From: Bacillota bacterium
GTDB lineage: Bacteria; Bacillota; Sulfobacillia; JAUYEF01
Direction: 5' to 3'
NCBI GenBank assembly: GCA_030691635.1
Contig: JAUYEF010000134.1
Span: forward strand, 1-49,180
DNA: 49,180 nucleotides
Below are positions 38,945 to 47,025 of the stretch, one piece after another. The first letter of the stretch is position 1; the number at the start of each line of letters is the position of its first letter. The notes beneath the pieces were generated by a model. That model had not been told where the DNA came from, did not search any database, and saw nothing but the letters and a program-made list of their open reading frames with translations. The position numbers were made by a program, and so were the translations under genes.

Positions 38945-41203
38945 GTGTCTAGCACCATGCCCAACCTCACCCAGGCGGAACTCCTCCAGGACCTGGAAAG
39001 GCAACAGGGGACGGTTTTCCAGCGCACGATGCTCCAGCTGCTGTCGAGAGGACGGTCGGGGATCCGGCAGGTGGCCTCCAGGCTCGGCGGCGAGATGGAC
39101 GCGCGGCTCGACGCCGCGCTGAAGGCCGCCGGAAGACAGGTCATCGAGATGGTGGTCAGTGCCGGAACGCTGGACGAGGAGTGCGGCGTCGCTCTGCTCT
39201 TGCGCGTCGAGCCGGGGGATCTGGTGGAAAAGGCCTCAGAACTCTGGGAGAGAGGCGATAGGGAAGAGGCGATGTCGATCGTCCGGCGGCTTGGGCCGAC
39301 CGGCGCCGGGACTGGCGCGCTCCAACTCATGCACGCGCGGATTGCGCTCGCCGGCGGGTTTCCTTCTGATGCGCTCGCGCTATACATGGGGGCAGCGGAG
39401 GCCGGTCTAAGCGCGCGCGGCATCATGGAAGGCGTGTCGTTGGCCCTCGAATGCGACCGCCTGGAGGAGGCGGCTGCTGTGCTGAGCCACGCTCCTCTGG
39501 ACGGGACGGGCCGGTTCGACTTGCCCGCTGGGGAAGTGCTGTCTAGAGCTTTGCACCGAGAAAATGGACAAGTATTGCAGGCATGCTGCGGGCGCCTGGC
39601 ACGGCAGGGGCCGGCGCTGCTGGCCTCGTCCATGCTCGCGGCTGTCGAGATAGTGCGTAAGTCCAACACTGACACGATCCGGGACATGCAGCAGCGGATA
39701 GGCGACCTTGGGGGCGCTCTCTCGAAGGCGGCGTCAAGCGCCCAGGACCTGCTGAGCGAGACGCATCCAGTATCCGAGGTGGCCGCCAGCGTGGGTGGGG
39801 CGCTCCGGGAGTTCGAGGAGATTGCGGTGCGGCTGGCACGAGGCCTTGAGGCAGGTCTGCCAGAAGAGCATGAAAGCACAGGCCCGGGCCCGCTGGTCGA
39901 GGCAGTCCTCGCATCGCCCGTCGAAGCCGGCCAGGTGGCCTCGGCGCTGTCGGGAATCAGCGCGGAGGATCTGGCGCAATCGTGCGCAGATGGCCTGCGG
40001 GCGGCGCTGGACCTGGAAACGGCGTCTGTGCTCAAGGGCCCATGGGGTAGGACGGCAGAGGCTCTCACGGAAAGCCTGGCCACGGGGCGCGCGCTCAGAG
40101 ACCTGCTCAGCCGCGCAGCAGATGTGCCCCGGACTGCGTTCCTTGAGCGGGTGTCGACGGACATAAGCTTCATGAGCGCCTACCTGGATGACGCCTCGCT
40201 GAGCCTGGTGATGAGCGAAGGCGGGCAAGAGCGGTATGAGCTTCTCACCGGAGCGCTGGAAGACTCACTCAGGGCGCCCCAGACGCTCGCAAGAGACAGA
40301 CAGGCAGGGTTGTCCGCGGACATCCAGCGCAACCTACCGCGGCTCAGGATCATACGGCCGTGGATCTCACGCGCGCTCCAGAACCTGGTCTCCCTGGCGG
40401 TGAGGCAGGCAAGGCCGGGCGGTCTGGTGTCGCTGAGCGCCCGCTTGCCCGTCCAGGGCGCCGGGGTCGAGATATCGCTGAAAGGCGACGTTATCCGGGT
40501 GCCGCCGGGCCTTCACACACTCCACCAGGTACTCGCACAGCATCGTTGGCGAATGGATCAACCGCGCCAGGCAGGGCCTGTGACGCAGGTCGTCATCCTG
40601 GCGCCTGAGTCATCCGAAGAAGACACGCTGAGAGCCGAGATCGCCGGCTATGACGCGCTTGCAGCGGGCACGAAGCAGGCGCTCCGCGCGGCCGAGGCCC
40701 TGGGCGGCTCGGCAGAGAGCGCAAAGGCAGCCGCGTTCCTGTACGGCAAGGCGCTCGAGATCGAAATTGCAGCCACGCTGCTCCCAGACCTTGAGCGGCA
40801 TGTCCTGCTGCCGCGCGCTCTTTCGTTCAAGAACGACCCACAGGCGTTCTCCGATGCCGCCAGAGCGGCGGCCTCCGCCGTGGGGGGCGCGGAGAGAGAG
40901 GTGTCGAAAAGGGTGGAGCAAATCGTGGACGCCGTCGTGAGGAACAGGGTCCAGAAGGAGACCGGGGACTGGCGGTCGCTCGCCGTGGCGCTTGCCATAT
41001 TCGGACTGGCGGGAAGCGGTCGCGGCGCCGCAGGCAACGATGACCTCTTGAGCGCGCTGTACAGGGCGGAGCAGGTCCGCGACGCGTCCCGGGCGGACAT
41101 CTCGTCCGTGGAGACGGCAAGGTCTCTCTGCCGCTCCGTGCTCTCTGGCCTGTCCGGGATAAAGGCGGAAAGAATGGGGCGGCGCCCGCCCCCAAAAAGC
41201 TAG
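38945..41203 (+). CDS. Large protein of unknown function; TPR-like N-region, degenerate histidine kinase/HATPase-like module, possible HEPN-like C-terminus
   Basis: 752-aa open frame. RALQNLVSLAVRQARPGGLVSLSARLPVQGAGVEISLKGD...LHTLHQVLAQHRWRMDQPRQAGPVTQVVILAP follows the HATPase_c secondary pattern without the G1/G2 glycines. GTG 38945 or ATG 38957. Confidence 0.75.
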   Translation: MSSTMPNLTQAELLQDLERQQGTVFQRTMLQLLSRGRSGIRQVASRLGGEMDARLDAALKAAGRQVIEMVVSAGTLDEECGVALLLRVEPGDLVEKASELWERGDREEAMSIVRRLGPTGAGTGALQLMHARIALAGGFPSDALALYMGAAEAGLSARGIMEGVSLALECDRLEEAAAVLSHAPLDGTGRFDLPAGEVLSRALHRENGQVLQACCGRLARQGPALLASSMLAAVEIVRKSNTDTIRDMQQRIGDLGGALSKAASSAQDLLSETHPVSEVAASVGGALREFEEIAVRLARGLEAGLPEEHESTGPGPLVEAVLASPVEAGQVASALSGISAEDLAQSCADGLRAALDLETASVLKGPWGRTAEALTESLATGRALRDLLSRAADVPRTAFLERVSTDISFMSAYLDDASLSLVMSEGGQERYELLTGALEDSLRAPQTLARDRQAGLSADIQRNLPRLRIIRPWISRALQNLVSLAVRQARPGGLVSLSARLPVQGAGVEISLKGDVIRVPPGLHTLHQVLAQHRWRMDQPRQAGPVTQVVILAPESSEEDTLRAEIAGYDALAAGTKQALRAAEALGGSAESAKAAAFLYGKALEIEIAATLLPDLERHVLLPRALSFKNDPQAFSDAARAAASAVGGAEREVSKRVEQIVDAVVRNRVQKETGDWRSLAVALAIFGLAGSGRGAAGNDDLLSALYRAEQVRDASRADISSVETARSLCRSVLSGLSGIKAERMGRRPPPKS

Positions 41204-41934
41204 TCCTGAGCGGATCTCAGCAGTTCACCTACTGTAGACGCTTGCAGGCCCCTGGCCCGCAGATCGCTGACGATGCCGGGAATCACCTCCGCTGTGGTGG
41301 CGAACATGTCGGACGCGTGAAACCGGACAATGTCCCCCTGCCTGGCTTTACCGGCAACCCTCCTTCGGATGTAGTCTGCCGTGGTGTTCCGCCAGTCGAA
41401 CGAGTCCAGGCTCCAGGTTATTGTTGAGTACCCCACCTCCAGTGCGGAACGTATCACCCTGTCGTCGTAGTCGCCGTTCGGAGGGCGAAAGAGGGAGGGC
41501 TCGATGCCTGTGAAGCTCTTGAGAATGTCGTGTGTCCTCGCGATTGATTCTCTGACCCTGCTGTCCTCCGCTGCTGAGAGGTTCTCGTGCCAGTAGCCCT
41601 GCGATGCGATCTCGTGCCCTTCCTGGACGATCCTGCGGACAACATCGGGATGCGCCTTGGCATACGGCCCGGCCACGAAGAACGTCGCTTTGGCTCCTGC
41701 GGATGCCAGCGCATCGAGCACTTTACCTGGTGCGGACTCTCCAAACGTCAGGTCGAACGTGAACGCGACTATCTTCCTTGACGTCTCGACTCTCGAGACT
41801 GGCTTCAAGGAAGACGCGGCCATTCTTGCCGTGAACGCTCCGGCACAGATCCTTGCGGCCATGACGAGCAAGACGGCCACAAGGAAGATGAGGATCCTGA
41901 TCCTGGTTGCCCGCGTTATGCCGATGAACACCAA
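41200..41934 (-). CDS. Polysaccharide deacetylase (NodB homology; PdaB-like)
   Basis: KIVAFTFDLTFGESAPGKVLDALASAGAKATFFVAGPYAKAHPDVVRRIVQEGHEIASQGYWHENL, RPPNGDYDDRVIRSALEVGYSTITWSLDSFDWRN. Confidence 0.9.
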   Translation of the reverse strand: MVFIGITRATRIRILIFLVAVLLVMAARICAGAFTARMAASSLKPVSRVETSRKIVAFTFDLTFGESAPGKVLDALASAGAKATFFVAGPYAKAHPDVVRRIVQEGHEIASQGYWHENLSAAEDSRVRESIARTHDILKSFTGIEPSLFRPPNGDYDDRVIRSALEVGYSTITWSLDSFDWRNTTADYIRRRVAGKARQGDIVRFHASDMFATTAEVIPGIVSDLRARGLQASTVGELLRSAQD

Positions 41935-41982
41935 GCGCGAGCCCTCCCGCTCTGCCCAGGCGCGTCTGCGCCCGGTAAATAC

Positions 41983-43281
41983 CTATTCGGCGGCCGGGCG
42001 GGCTATTCTGGAGGTCAAGCTCGAATGCGCCGCGCGGGCGGCGGATTTCCTTTCGAGCCTGTCGAGGCGCTTTCTGAGGTCTTGTTGGAGAGCATGATTC
42101 GTTGGACTGGGGCTTGACGATAACAGCACCGACACGGCGCTCATCGCCCTGCGGCACATCTCCATCGCCTTGGAGTAGTCCTTCTGGCGGTGCTCGGCGT
42201 GCTTGGCAAGCTCGACGAAGCCTCTGACGTCGAGCGGGTTCTGCCCGACGGCTTCGAGCCATGCGGACGCCGCGCCGGCATAGTCCTTCTGCTTCCTCCT
42301 GACCGTGGCGAGCTTCTCCAGAGCGCAAAGCCTGACACCTTGCCCCTGGTCATAGTAGGGGGCCTTGCTATAGCACTCGGCGGACTCGTCGTACATGCCC
42401 TGGCGCTCGAACAGTTTGCCTATGTTGATCAACTCGAGCGCGGTCCGGCCTTCCTTGTGCGGTTCCTTGATGCGCCTGCACATCTGGCCCAGCAGCGCCG
42501 CGAGTGCCAGCACATCGTTCTTATTGTGCTCGACGACCGGGGCGAGCAGAGAAGCGTCCCTCCGCCGGAGGTACTCGAAGAAGATGGACGGGATAAGCGC
42601 TCTGGGGATATCGCTTTCGCGCTCGCATCCGAGGACCGCAGCCTCAAGAGACTGCAGGCTGCAGTCGTAGGCGCCCCGCCACAGGCGCCTCGCCGCATGG
42701 AGCAGGTCGAAATGAAGGGCGTCAGAGAACGGTGGGCGCAGCCGGTTCACCACAAACCTGGTCTCCAGTAGGGGCACGTCGAACGCCTTGCCGTTGAAAC
42801 TCACAAGCCACCGGCGGCCGCGGAACAAGGATTCGAGCTCTCCCAGCATCACCGGCTCATCGTGCGGGTCGGGCATGATGAACTGGGTCAGGATGAAGGA
42901 GTCCTGCGTGAACTCACCCAGGCCCACCAGGAACACGTGAGTGCCTGTCCCTCCGGCAAGCCCGGTCGTCTCAGTGTCGAGGAAAACCGCGGAGCACGGG
43001 TCAAACTCGCTGTGCGCGTCGTCCTGCGCGAGCATGCGGTAGGCGCTGGGATCGGCGAAGCAGTCCTTCAGCGACAGCCGGCCATAAGCGTGGAATGAGG
43101 GGTATTCCTCACGCCTCACGAAGTAGGCTCCCCGTATGCTGGTGCGCCGGGAAAAGCCGAGCCTGGCCAGCCCCTCTGAGTAATCGCTGGCGTTCTGCTC
43201 GCTGGTCCGCATCTTCGGCCCGGCCGCCTGCATCTCGGCGATCATGGCGCGAAGCCTATCCATGGTTTTCTGGTCTTTCAT
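41983..43281 (-). CDS. mrfB: RNase H-like 3'-5' exonuclease with TPRs, MrfB/YprB-like
   Basis: AVFLDTETTGLAGGTGTHVFLVGLGEF, LVSFNGKAFDVPLLETRFVVNRL, HDLLHAARRLW-type block, EHNKNDVLALAALLG (DEDD exonuclease); TPR-like tail; overlaps mrfA by ATGA. Confidence 0.88.
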   Translation of the reverse strand: MKDQKTMDRLRAMIAEMQAAGPKMRTSEQNASDYSEGLARLGFSRRTSIRGAYFVRREEYPSFHAYGRLSLKDCFADPSAYRMLAQDDAHSEFDPCSAVFLDTETTGLAGGTGTHVFLVGLGEFTQDSFILTQFIMPDPHDEPVMLGELESLFRGRRWLVSFNGKAFDVPLLETRFVVNRLRPPFSDALHFDLLHAARRLWRGAYDCSLQSLEAAVLGCERESDIPRALIPSIFFEYLRRRDASLLAPVVEHNKNDVLALAALLGQMCRRIKEPHKEGRTALELINIGKLFERQGMYDESAECYSKAPYYDQGQGVRLCALEKLATVRRKQKDYAGAASAWLEAVGQNPLDVRGFVELAKHAEHRQKDYSKAMEMCRRAMSAVSVLLSSSPSPTNHALQQDLRKRLDRLERKSAARAAHSSLTSRIARPAAE

Positions 43282-45596
43282 GGCGCCTCCCGGCCGCAGA
43301 GCCTCTGGAGCGCGACCCTGGTCAGGTTTTTAGCCTGCGGCCCGGCTTCGAGAACGGTTCCCGAGCAGGAGGGGCACCCGCTTTCGCACGAACACGACGA
43401 CACGTGCGAAAGGCATGCCTCCAGCACGGCCTCGAGTATATCGTAGAGTTTCTCGGAGAGCCCTATGCCTCCCGGATAGGCATCATAGACGTATACGGTG
43501 GGAAGGTCGGTGAACGGCGCCTTCACCTGCGGCACGACCCTCAGGTCCCTCGGGTCGGACATCAGGTATACGGGCGCGATGTTCGCCAGCAGGTTCGCCG
43601 TGCCGGCGAGCACCGACTGTGCCTGGTCGTGGGAAAAGCCCCGCGTCACCCTTTCGTCGAAGATCATCCAGCAGCCGGACGTGTGCATCTGCTCCTCCGG
43701 CAGGTGCACTCTGCCCGCGCCGACGTTCTCGTGCGTCCAGAGCTTCACTTTCTTGAATAACGTCACCATGGCCGTCGCCAGAACCTCACCGTAACCCTTG
43801 GAGAACGGCAGGCCTGTTCTCTCGGCCAGCACGTCCAGGACCCTCATGGTGACTGCCAGGTTGGCGTCGGTGTAGTAGTCCACGTCGACGCGGTGCACGT
43901 AGGCCTTCTTCTCCTCATAGTCGAGCCTGTCCACATGGTATTGCCGGCTTTCGTGTATGTAGATGGCCTCTTCGTGAATGAGCATAGGCGCGCTGACCCT
44001 GTCCACCTCTGCGATGACCTTGGGCTCTCCAGTGGTATCCACCACCACGAAGTTCTCCGCGGAAGCGGACCTCAGGCTGATGTCCTCTGCCGGGAAGTCC
44101 TCGGCCGACCAGTACCAGCGCCCGCCGGAGTAATGGAGCACCTTCTCCTCTTCAAGCGCCCTCAGCACATAAGCTGTGTCTTCGATCCCGAACTTGTCGT
44201 CGTCGTCGAACGGTAGCTCGAACGCGGCGCACTTGATGTGATTGAGCAGGATGTGCAGGTTATTGGGGTTGATGAGCGCGTGCTCCGGAGAGCCGGAGAA
44301 GAAGAAATCCGGGTGCGACACTATGTACTGGTCGAGGGGGTTGGAGGACGCCACCAGCACTACCGCCGATTCGCCGGAGCGCCTGCCGGCTCGGCCCGCG
44401 CGCTGCCAGGTGCTGGCGATGGTCCCTGGATATCCTGCCATGACGCAGGCCTCGAGCTGCCCGACGTCGATGCCCAGCTCGAGCGCTTGGGTGGATACAA
44501 CCGCCCTGACCTTCCCGGCACGCAGGTCTTTTTCGATCTGGCGCCTATGCCCCGGGAGGTATCCACCCCTGTAACCGCGGACCTCCCCGTGGTCCTTGAG
44601 GTCCTTCTTGCCGAGCGCGCTCTTCAAGTACGTCACCAGCAGCTCCGTCCGCACCCGGCTGTTCGCGAACACGATTGTCTGGACGTCTCTGCGAAGAAAC
44701 TTCTCGGCGATCCTCTCGGCCTCAAGGAGGCTCGACTTGCGCATGCCGAGCTGCGGATTGACGACGGGAGGGTTGTAGAAGATGAAGTGCTTCTTGCCTC
44801 TCGGCGCGCCGTTCTCGTCGATGACCTCTGTCTTCCTGCCCGTCAGCATGGAGGCGAGTTCGCCCGGGTTCGCTATGGTCGCGGAGCAGCAGACATACTG
44901 GTGTTGTGAGCCATAGAACCTGGTGATCCTCTCGAGGCGCCTCAGCACGTTGGCGAAGTGGCTCCCGAACACGCCCCTGTACTGGTGTATCTCGTCTAAG
45001 ATGATGTACTTGAGGTTCTCGAAGAGTTTGACCCACCTGGTGTGGTGGGGCAGTATGGCCGTGTGCAGCATGTCCGGGTTGGTCACGACGATGTGCCCGG
45101 CCTGCCGTATGGTCCGTCGCACCGACTGGGGCGTGTCGCCGTCGTAGGTGTAGGTCTTGATGTCTTTCCCCGCCGTGGCGACGACCTCCATGAGCTCCGC
45201 CACCTGGTCCTGCGACAGCGCCTTGGTCGGGAAGACGTAAAGCGCGCGCACTGAATCATCTTTGATGATGGCGTCGAGCACGGGCACGTTATAGCAGATG
45301 GTCTTGCCGGATGCCGTCGGAGTGACCACGGCGATGTCGTGGCCTCGCCTGATCATGTCGATGGCTTGTGCCTGGTGGGTATATAGCTGGGTGATGCCGC
45401 GCCGCCCGAGGGCCGACAGGAGGCTTGGGTCGATGCCTTCAGGAAAAGGGGCGTAATCGGCCGCCTTTTCGGGCAGCACGCGCCAGCTGCATATGTTGGG
45501 TCTGGTGTCCGGAGACGACCTAAGGTCATCGAGAACGAGCCTCACGCTCAAGATGCACGCCTCCCACAGGAGATGAACATTAGTTCGGCATCCCAC
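43278..45596 (-). CDS. mrfA: DEAD/DEAH helicase with DUF1998-type Cys cluster, MrfA/YprA-like
   Basis: YTHQAQAIDMIRRGHDIAVVTPTASGKTICYNVPVLD, YIILDEIHQYRGVFGSH, VVSTQALELGIDVGQLEACVMAGYPGTIASTWQRAGRAGRR, C-terminal CLSHVSSCSCESGCPSCSG. Confidence 0.92.
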   Translation of the reverse strand: MGCRTNVHLLWEACILSVRLVLDDLRSSPDTRPNICSWRVLPEKAADYAPFPEGIDPSLLSALGRRGITQLYTHQAQAIDMIRRGHDIAVVTPTASGKTICYNVPVLDAIIKDDSVRALYVFPTKALSQDQVAELMEVVATAGKDIKTYTYDGDTPQSVRRTIRQAGHIVVTNPDMLHTAILPHHTRWVKLFENLKYIILDEIHQYRGVFGSHFANVLRRLERITRFYGSQHQYVCCSATIANPGELASMLTGRKTEVIDENGAPRGKKHFIFYNPPVVNPQLGMRKSSLLEAERIAEKFLRRDVQTIVFANSRVRTELLVTYLKSALGKKDLKDHGEVRGYRGGYLPGHRRQIEKDLRAGKVRAVVSTQALELGIDVGQLEACVMAGYPGTIASTWQRAGRAGRRSGESAVVLVASSNPLDQYIVSHPDFFFSGSPEHALINPNNLHILLNHIKCAAFELPFDDDDKFGIEDTAYVLRALEEEKVLHYSGGRWYWSAEDFPAEDISLRSASAENFVVVDTTGEPKVIAEVDRVSAPMLIHEEAIYIHESRQYHVDRLDYEEKKAYVHRVDVDYYTDANLAVTMRVLDVLAERTGLPFSKGYGEVLATAMVTLFKKVKLWTHENVGAGRVHLPEEQMHTSGCWMIFDERVTRGFSHDQAQSVLAGTANLLANIAPVYLMSDPRDLRVVPQVKAPFTDLPTVYVYDAYPGGIGLSEKLYDILEAVLEACLSHVSSCSCESGCPSCSGTVLEAGPQAKNLTRVALQRLCGREAP

Positions 45597-45631
45597 GGGA
45601 GCTCTCCTGTCACGGGATAAAAACGGGATGC
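45588..45631. repeat. Inverted/direct repeat cluster in the divergent mrfA / GH18-like intergenic region
   Basis: GCATCCC (45588-45594) / GGGATGC (45625-45631) inverted; ACGGGA at 45595, 45612 and 45623. Confidence 0.4.
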
Positions 45632-45661
45632 GGCCTGATACTAACGTGCGGAGGGTGGCAC

Positions 45662-46768
45662 ATGCAGAGACTGGCGTCTAACGTGCATCACGGGCGTCTC
45701 GCGGGCCGGGCGGTCCTGCTCGTCGTGGCGCTTCCAGCATGCCTCACGGTGGCGGCTCTTGCGGGATGTATGCGCGTGGGTCCTTTCCGGAGACCGCTGC
45801 TCACTTCGCGCTTCGAAGTCATGGCCTTTGCCATGGGGCAGGGCGAAAGGGGGCTTCCGGGGTCCGTCGAGAGCCTCAAGGCCCATATCGCCACCATCGA
45901 CACCGTGCTGGACTTCGGTGGGCTGGTCTGCGACGACGGTGCCGTGGAGGCCCAGGCATCACCTGGGCAGCCTGCGACCAGAGACATCACCCGCGATCAC
46001 GGTAAGCGTCTCATGCTGCTGGTGTCGAACGCGTCGCCCGGTGGGCAGGGACGCACCGCAATGTTCGAGAAAGCCCGTGACCGGGCGAGGACCGCGCAAA
46101 GCCTCACGGCGAAGGTCGCTCACGAGGGATACGATGGCCTGCACCTGGGATTCGATAGGATGCCCGCGCGCGTCAAGCCCCTGTACAGCGCGTTCGTCAG
46201 GGACCTCGCCAATGCGCTGCACGCCAAGGGCAAGACGCTCGGTGTCTCCGTCTTCCCGGTGGTGGATATGCCGCCCGGCACCTGGGGGGCCTTTGACTAC
46301 AGTGTCATCGGCAAAGAGGCCGACTACGTCGTCCTCTGCGCGTACGACCGGCACGACCTGGCGACTGGACCGGGCGCAATTTCGCCGGATGCATGGGCCG
46401 AAGCCGGCTTGAGAAAGGCGCTGGCCGAGATCGACCCGGCGAAGGTGCTGCTGGGCATCGGCGTCTATGCATACGACTGGCCCCAGCGCATGGGCATAGA
46501 ACCGCCGGAATACCTGTCCGCACAGCAGGCGCTGCAACGGGCCGCCGCAAATGGCGCAAAGATCACGATCGATGCCGCATCGCAACAGAAGACGTTCAGG
46601 TACCGCCTCGAGGGCACCGACCGGACTGTCTGGGTCCAGGATGCGTACAACGTCAGGTCGAAAATCAACCTGGGAAACAAGTACGGCCTGCGCGGCATCG
46701 CCATCTGGAGGCTTGGGCTCGAGGATGACCTGACGTGGAGCGTCGTATCCAGCATGCATCGCGAGTAA
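45662..46768 (+). CDS. GH18-like glycosidase-fold lipoprotein (SleL/YaaH-like), altered catalytic motif
   Basis: Lipobox LTVAALAGC; HEGYDGLHLGFDRMPARVKPLYSAFVRDLANALHAKGKTLGVSVFPVVD, YSVIGKEADYVVLCAYDRH, KVLLGIGVYAYDW, YGLRGIAIWRLGLED. Confidence 0.75.
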   Translation: MQRLASNVHHGRLAGRAVLLVVALPACLTVAALAGCMRVGPFRRPLLTSRFEVMAFAMGQGERGLPGSVESLKAHIATIDTVLDFGGLVCDDGAVEAQASPGQPATRDITRDHGKRLMLLVSNASPGGQGRTAMFEKARDRARTAQSLTAKVAHEGYDGLHLGFDRMPARVKPLYSAFVRDLANALHAKGKTLGVSVFPVVDMPPGTWGAFDYSVIGKEADYVVLCAYDRHDLATGPGAISPDAWAEAGLRKALAEIDPAKVLLGIGVYAYDWPQRMGIEPPEYLSAQQALQRAAANGAKITIDAASQQKTFRYRLEGTDRTVWVQDAYNVRSKINLGNKYGLRGIAIWRLGLEDDLTWSVVSSMHRE

Positions 46769-46944
46769 TCGCCGCCGAAATGAGGCCGGACCCCGCTTCG
46801 ATCCGCCTTCCCGCGGTAGAATAAACTGGAATCAGGTACTTATGCTGCGTTTTTATGAGGTAGGCTCAGCCAGACCCTCCAGAACCTGAGCACTTTCCCA
46901 CGAAAAGAGACTTCCACCTGTGACTTCCCCGCGACATCCCTTCT

Positions 46945-47001
46945 AGAATGGACATGTCCGTTCTCATCGAATGGATGCATCCATTCGATGGATGCAGCCA
47001 T
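46945..47001. promoter_or_regulatory. Three consecutive palindromes (candidate operator array) upstream of amidase
   Basis: AGAATGGACATGTCCGTTCT (46945-46964), CATCGAATGGATGCATCCATTCGATG (46965-46990, perfect 26 bp), ATGGATGCAGCCAT (46988-47001). Confidence 0.6.
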
Positions 47002-47025
47002 TCTCAGAATCAGGGTGATGGTGCC

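Noticed and set aside
38815-40173. 452-aa minus-strand ORF opposite the 752-aa orphan gene
   Set aside because: Ser/Ala/Arg-rich with no hydrophobic or catalytic pattern; the + strand frame is longer and shows domain-like organisation.
46945-46990. LexA/SOS box reading of the amidase palindromes
   Set aside because: The half-sites are GAATGGA/TCCATTC with other spacing, not the Bacillus CGAAC-N4-GTTCG consensus.
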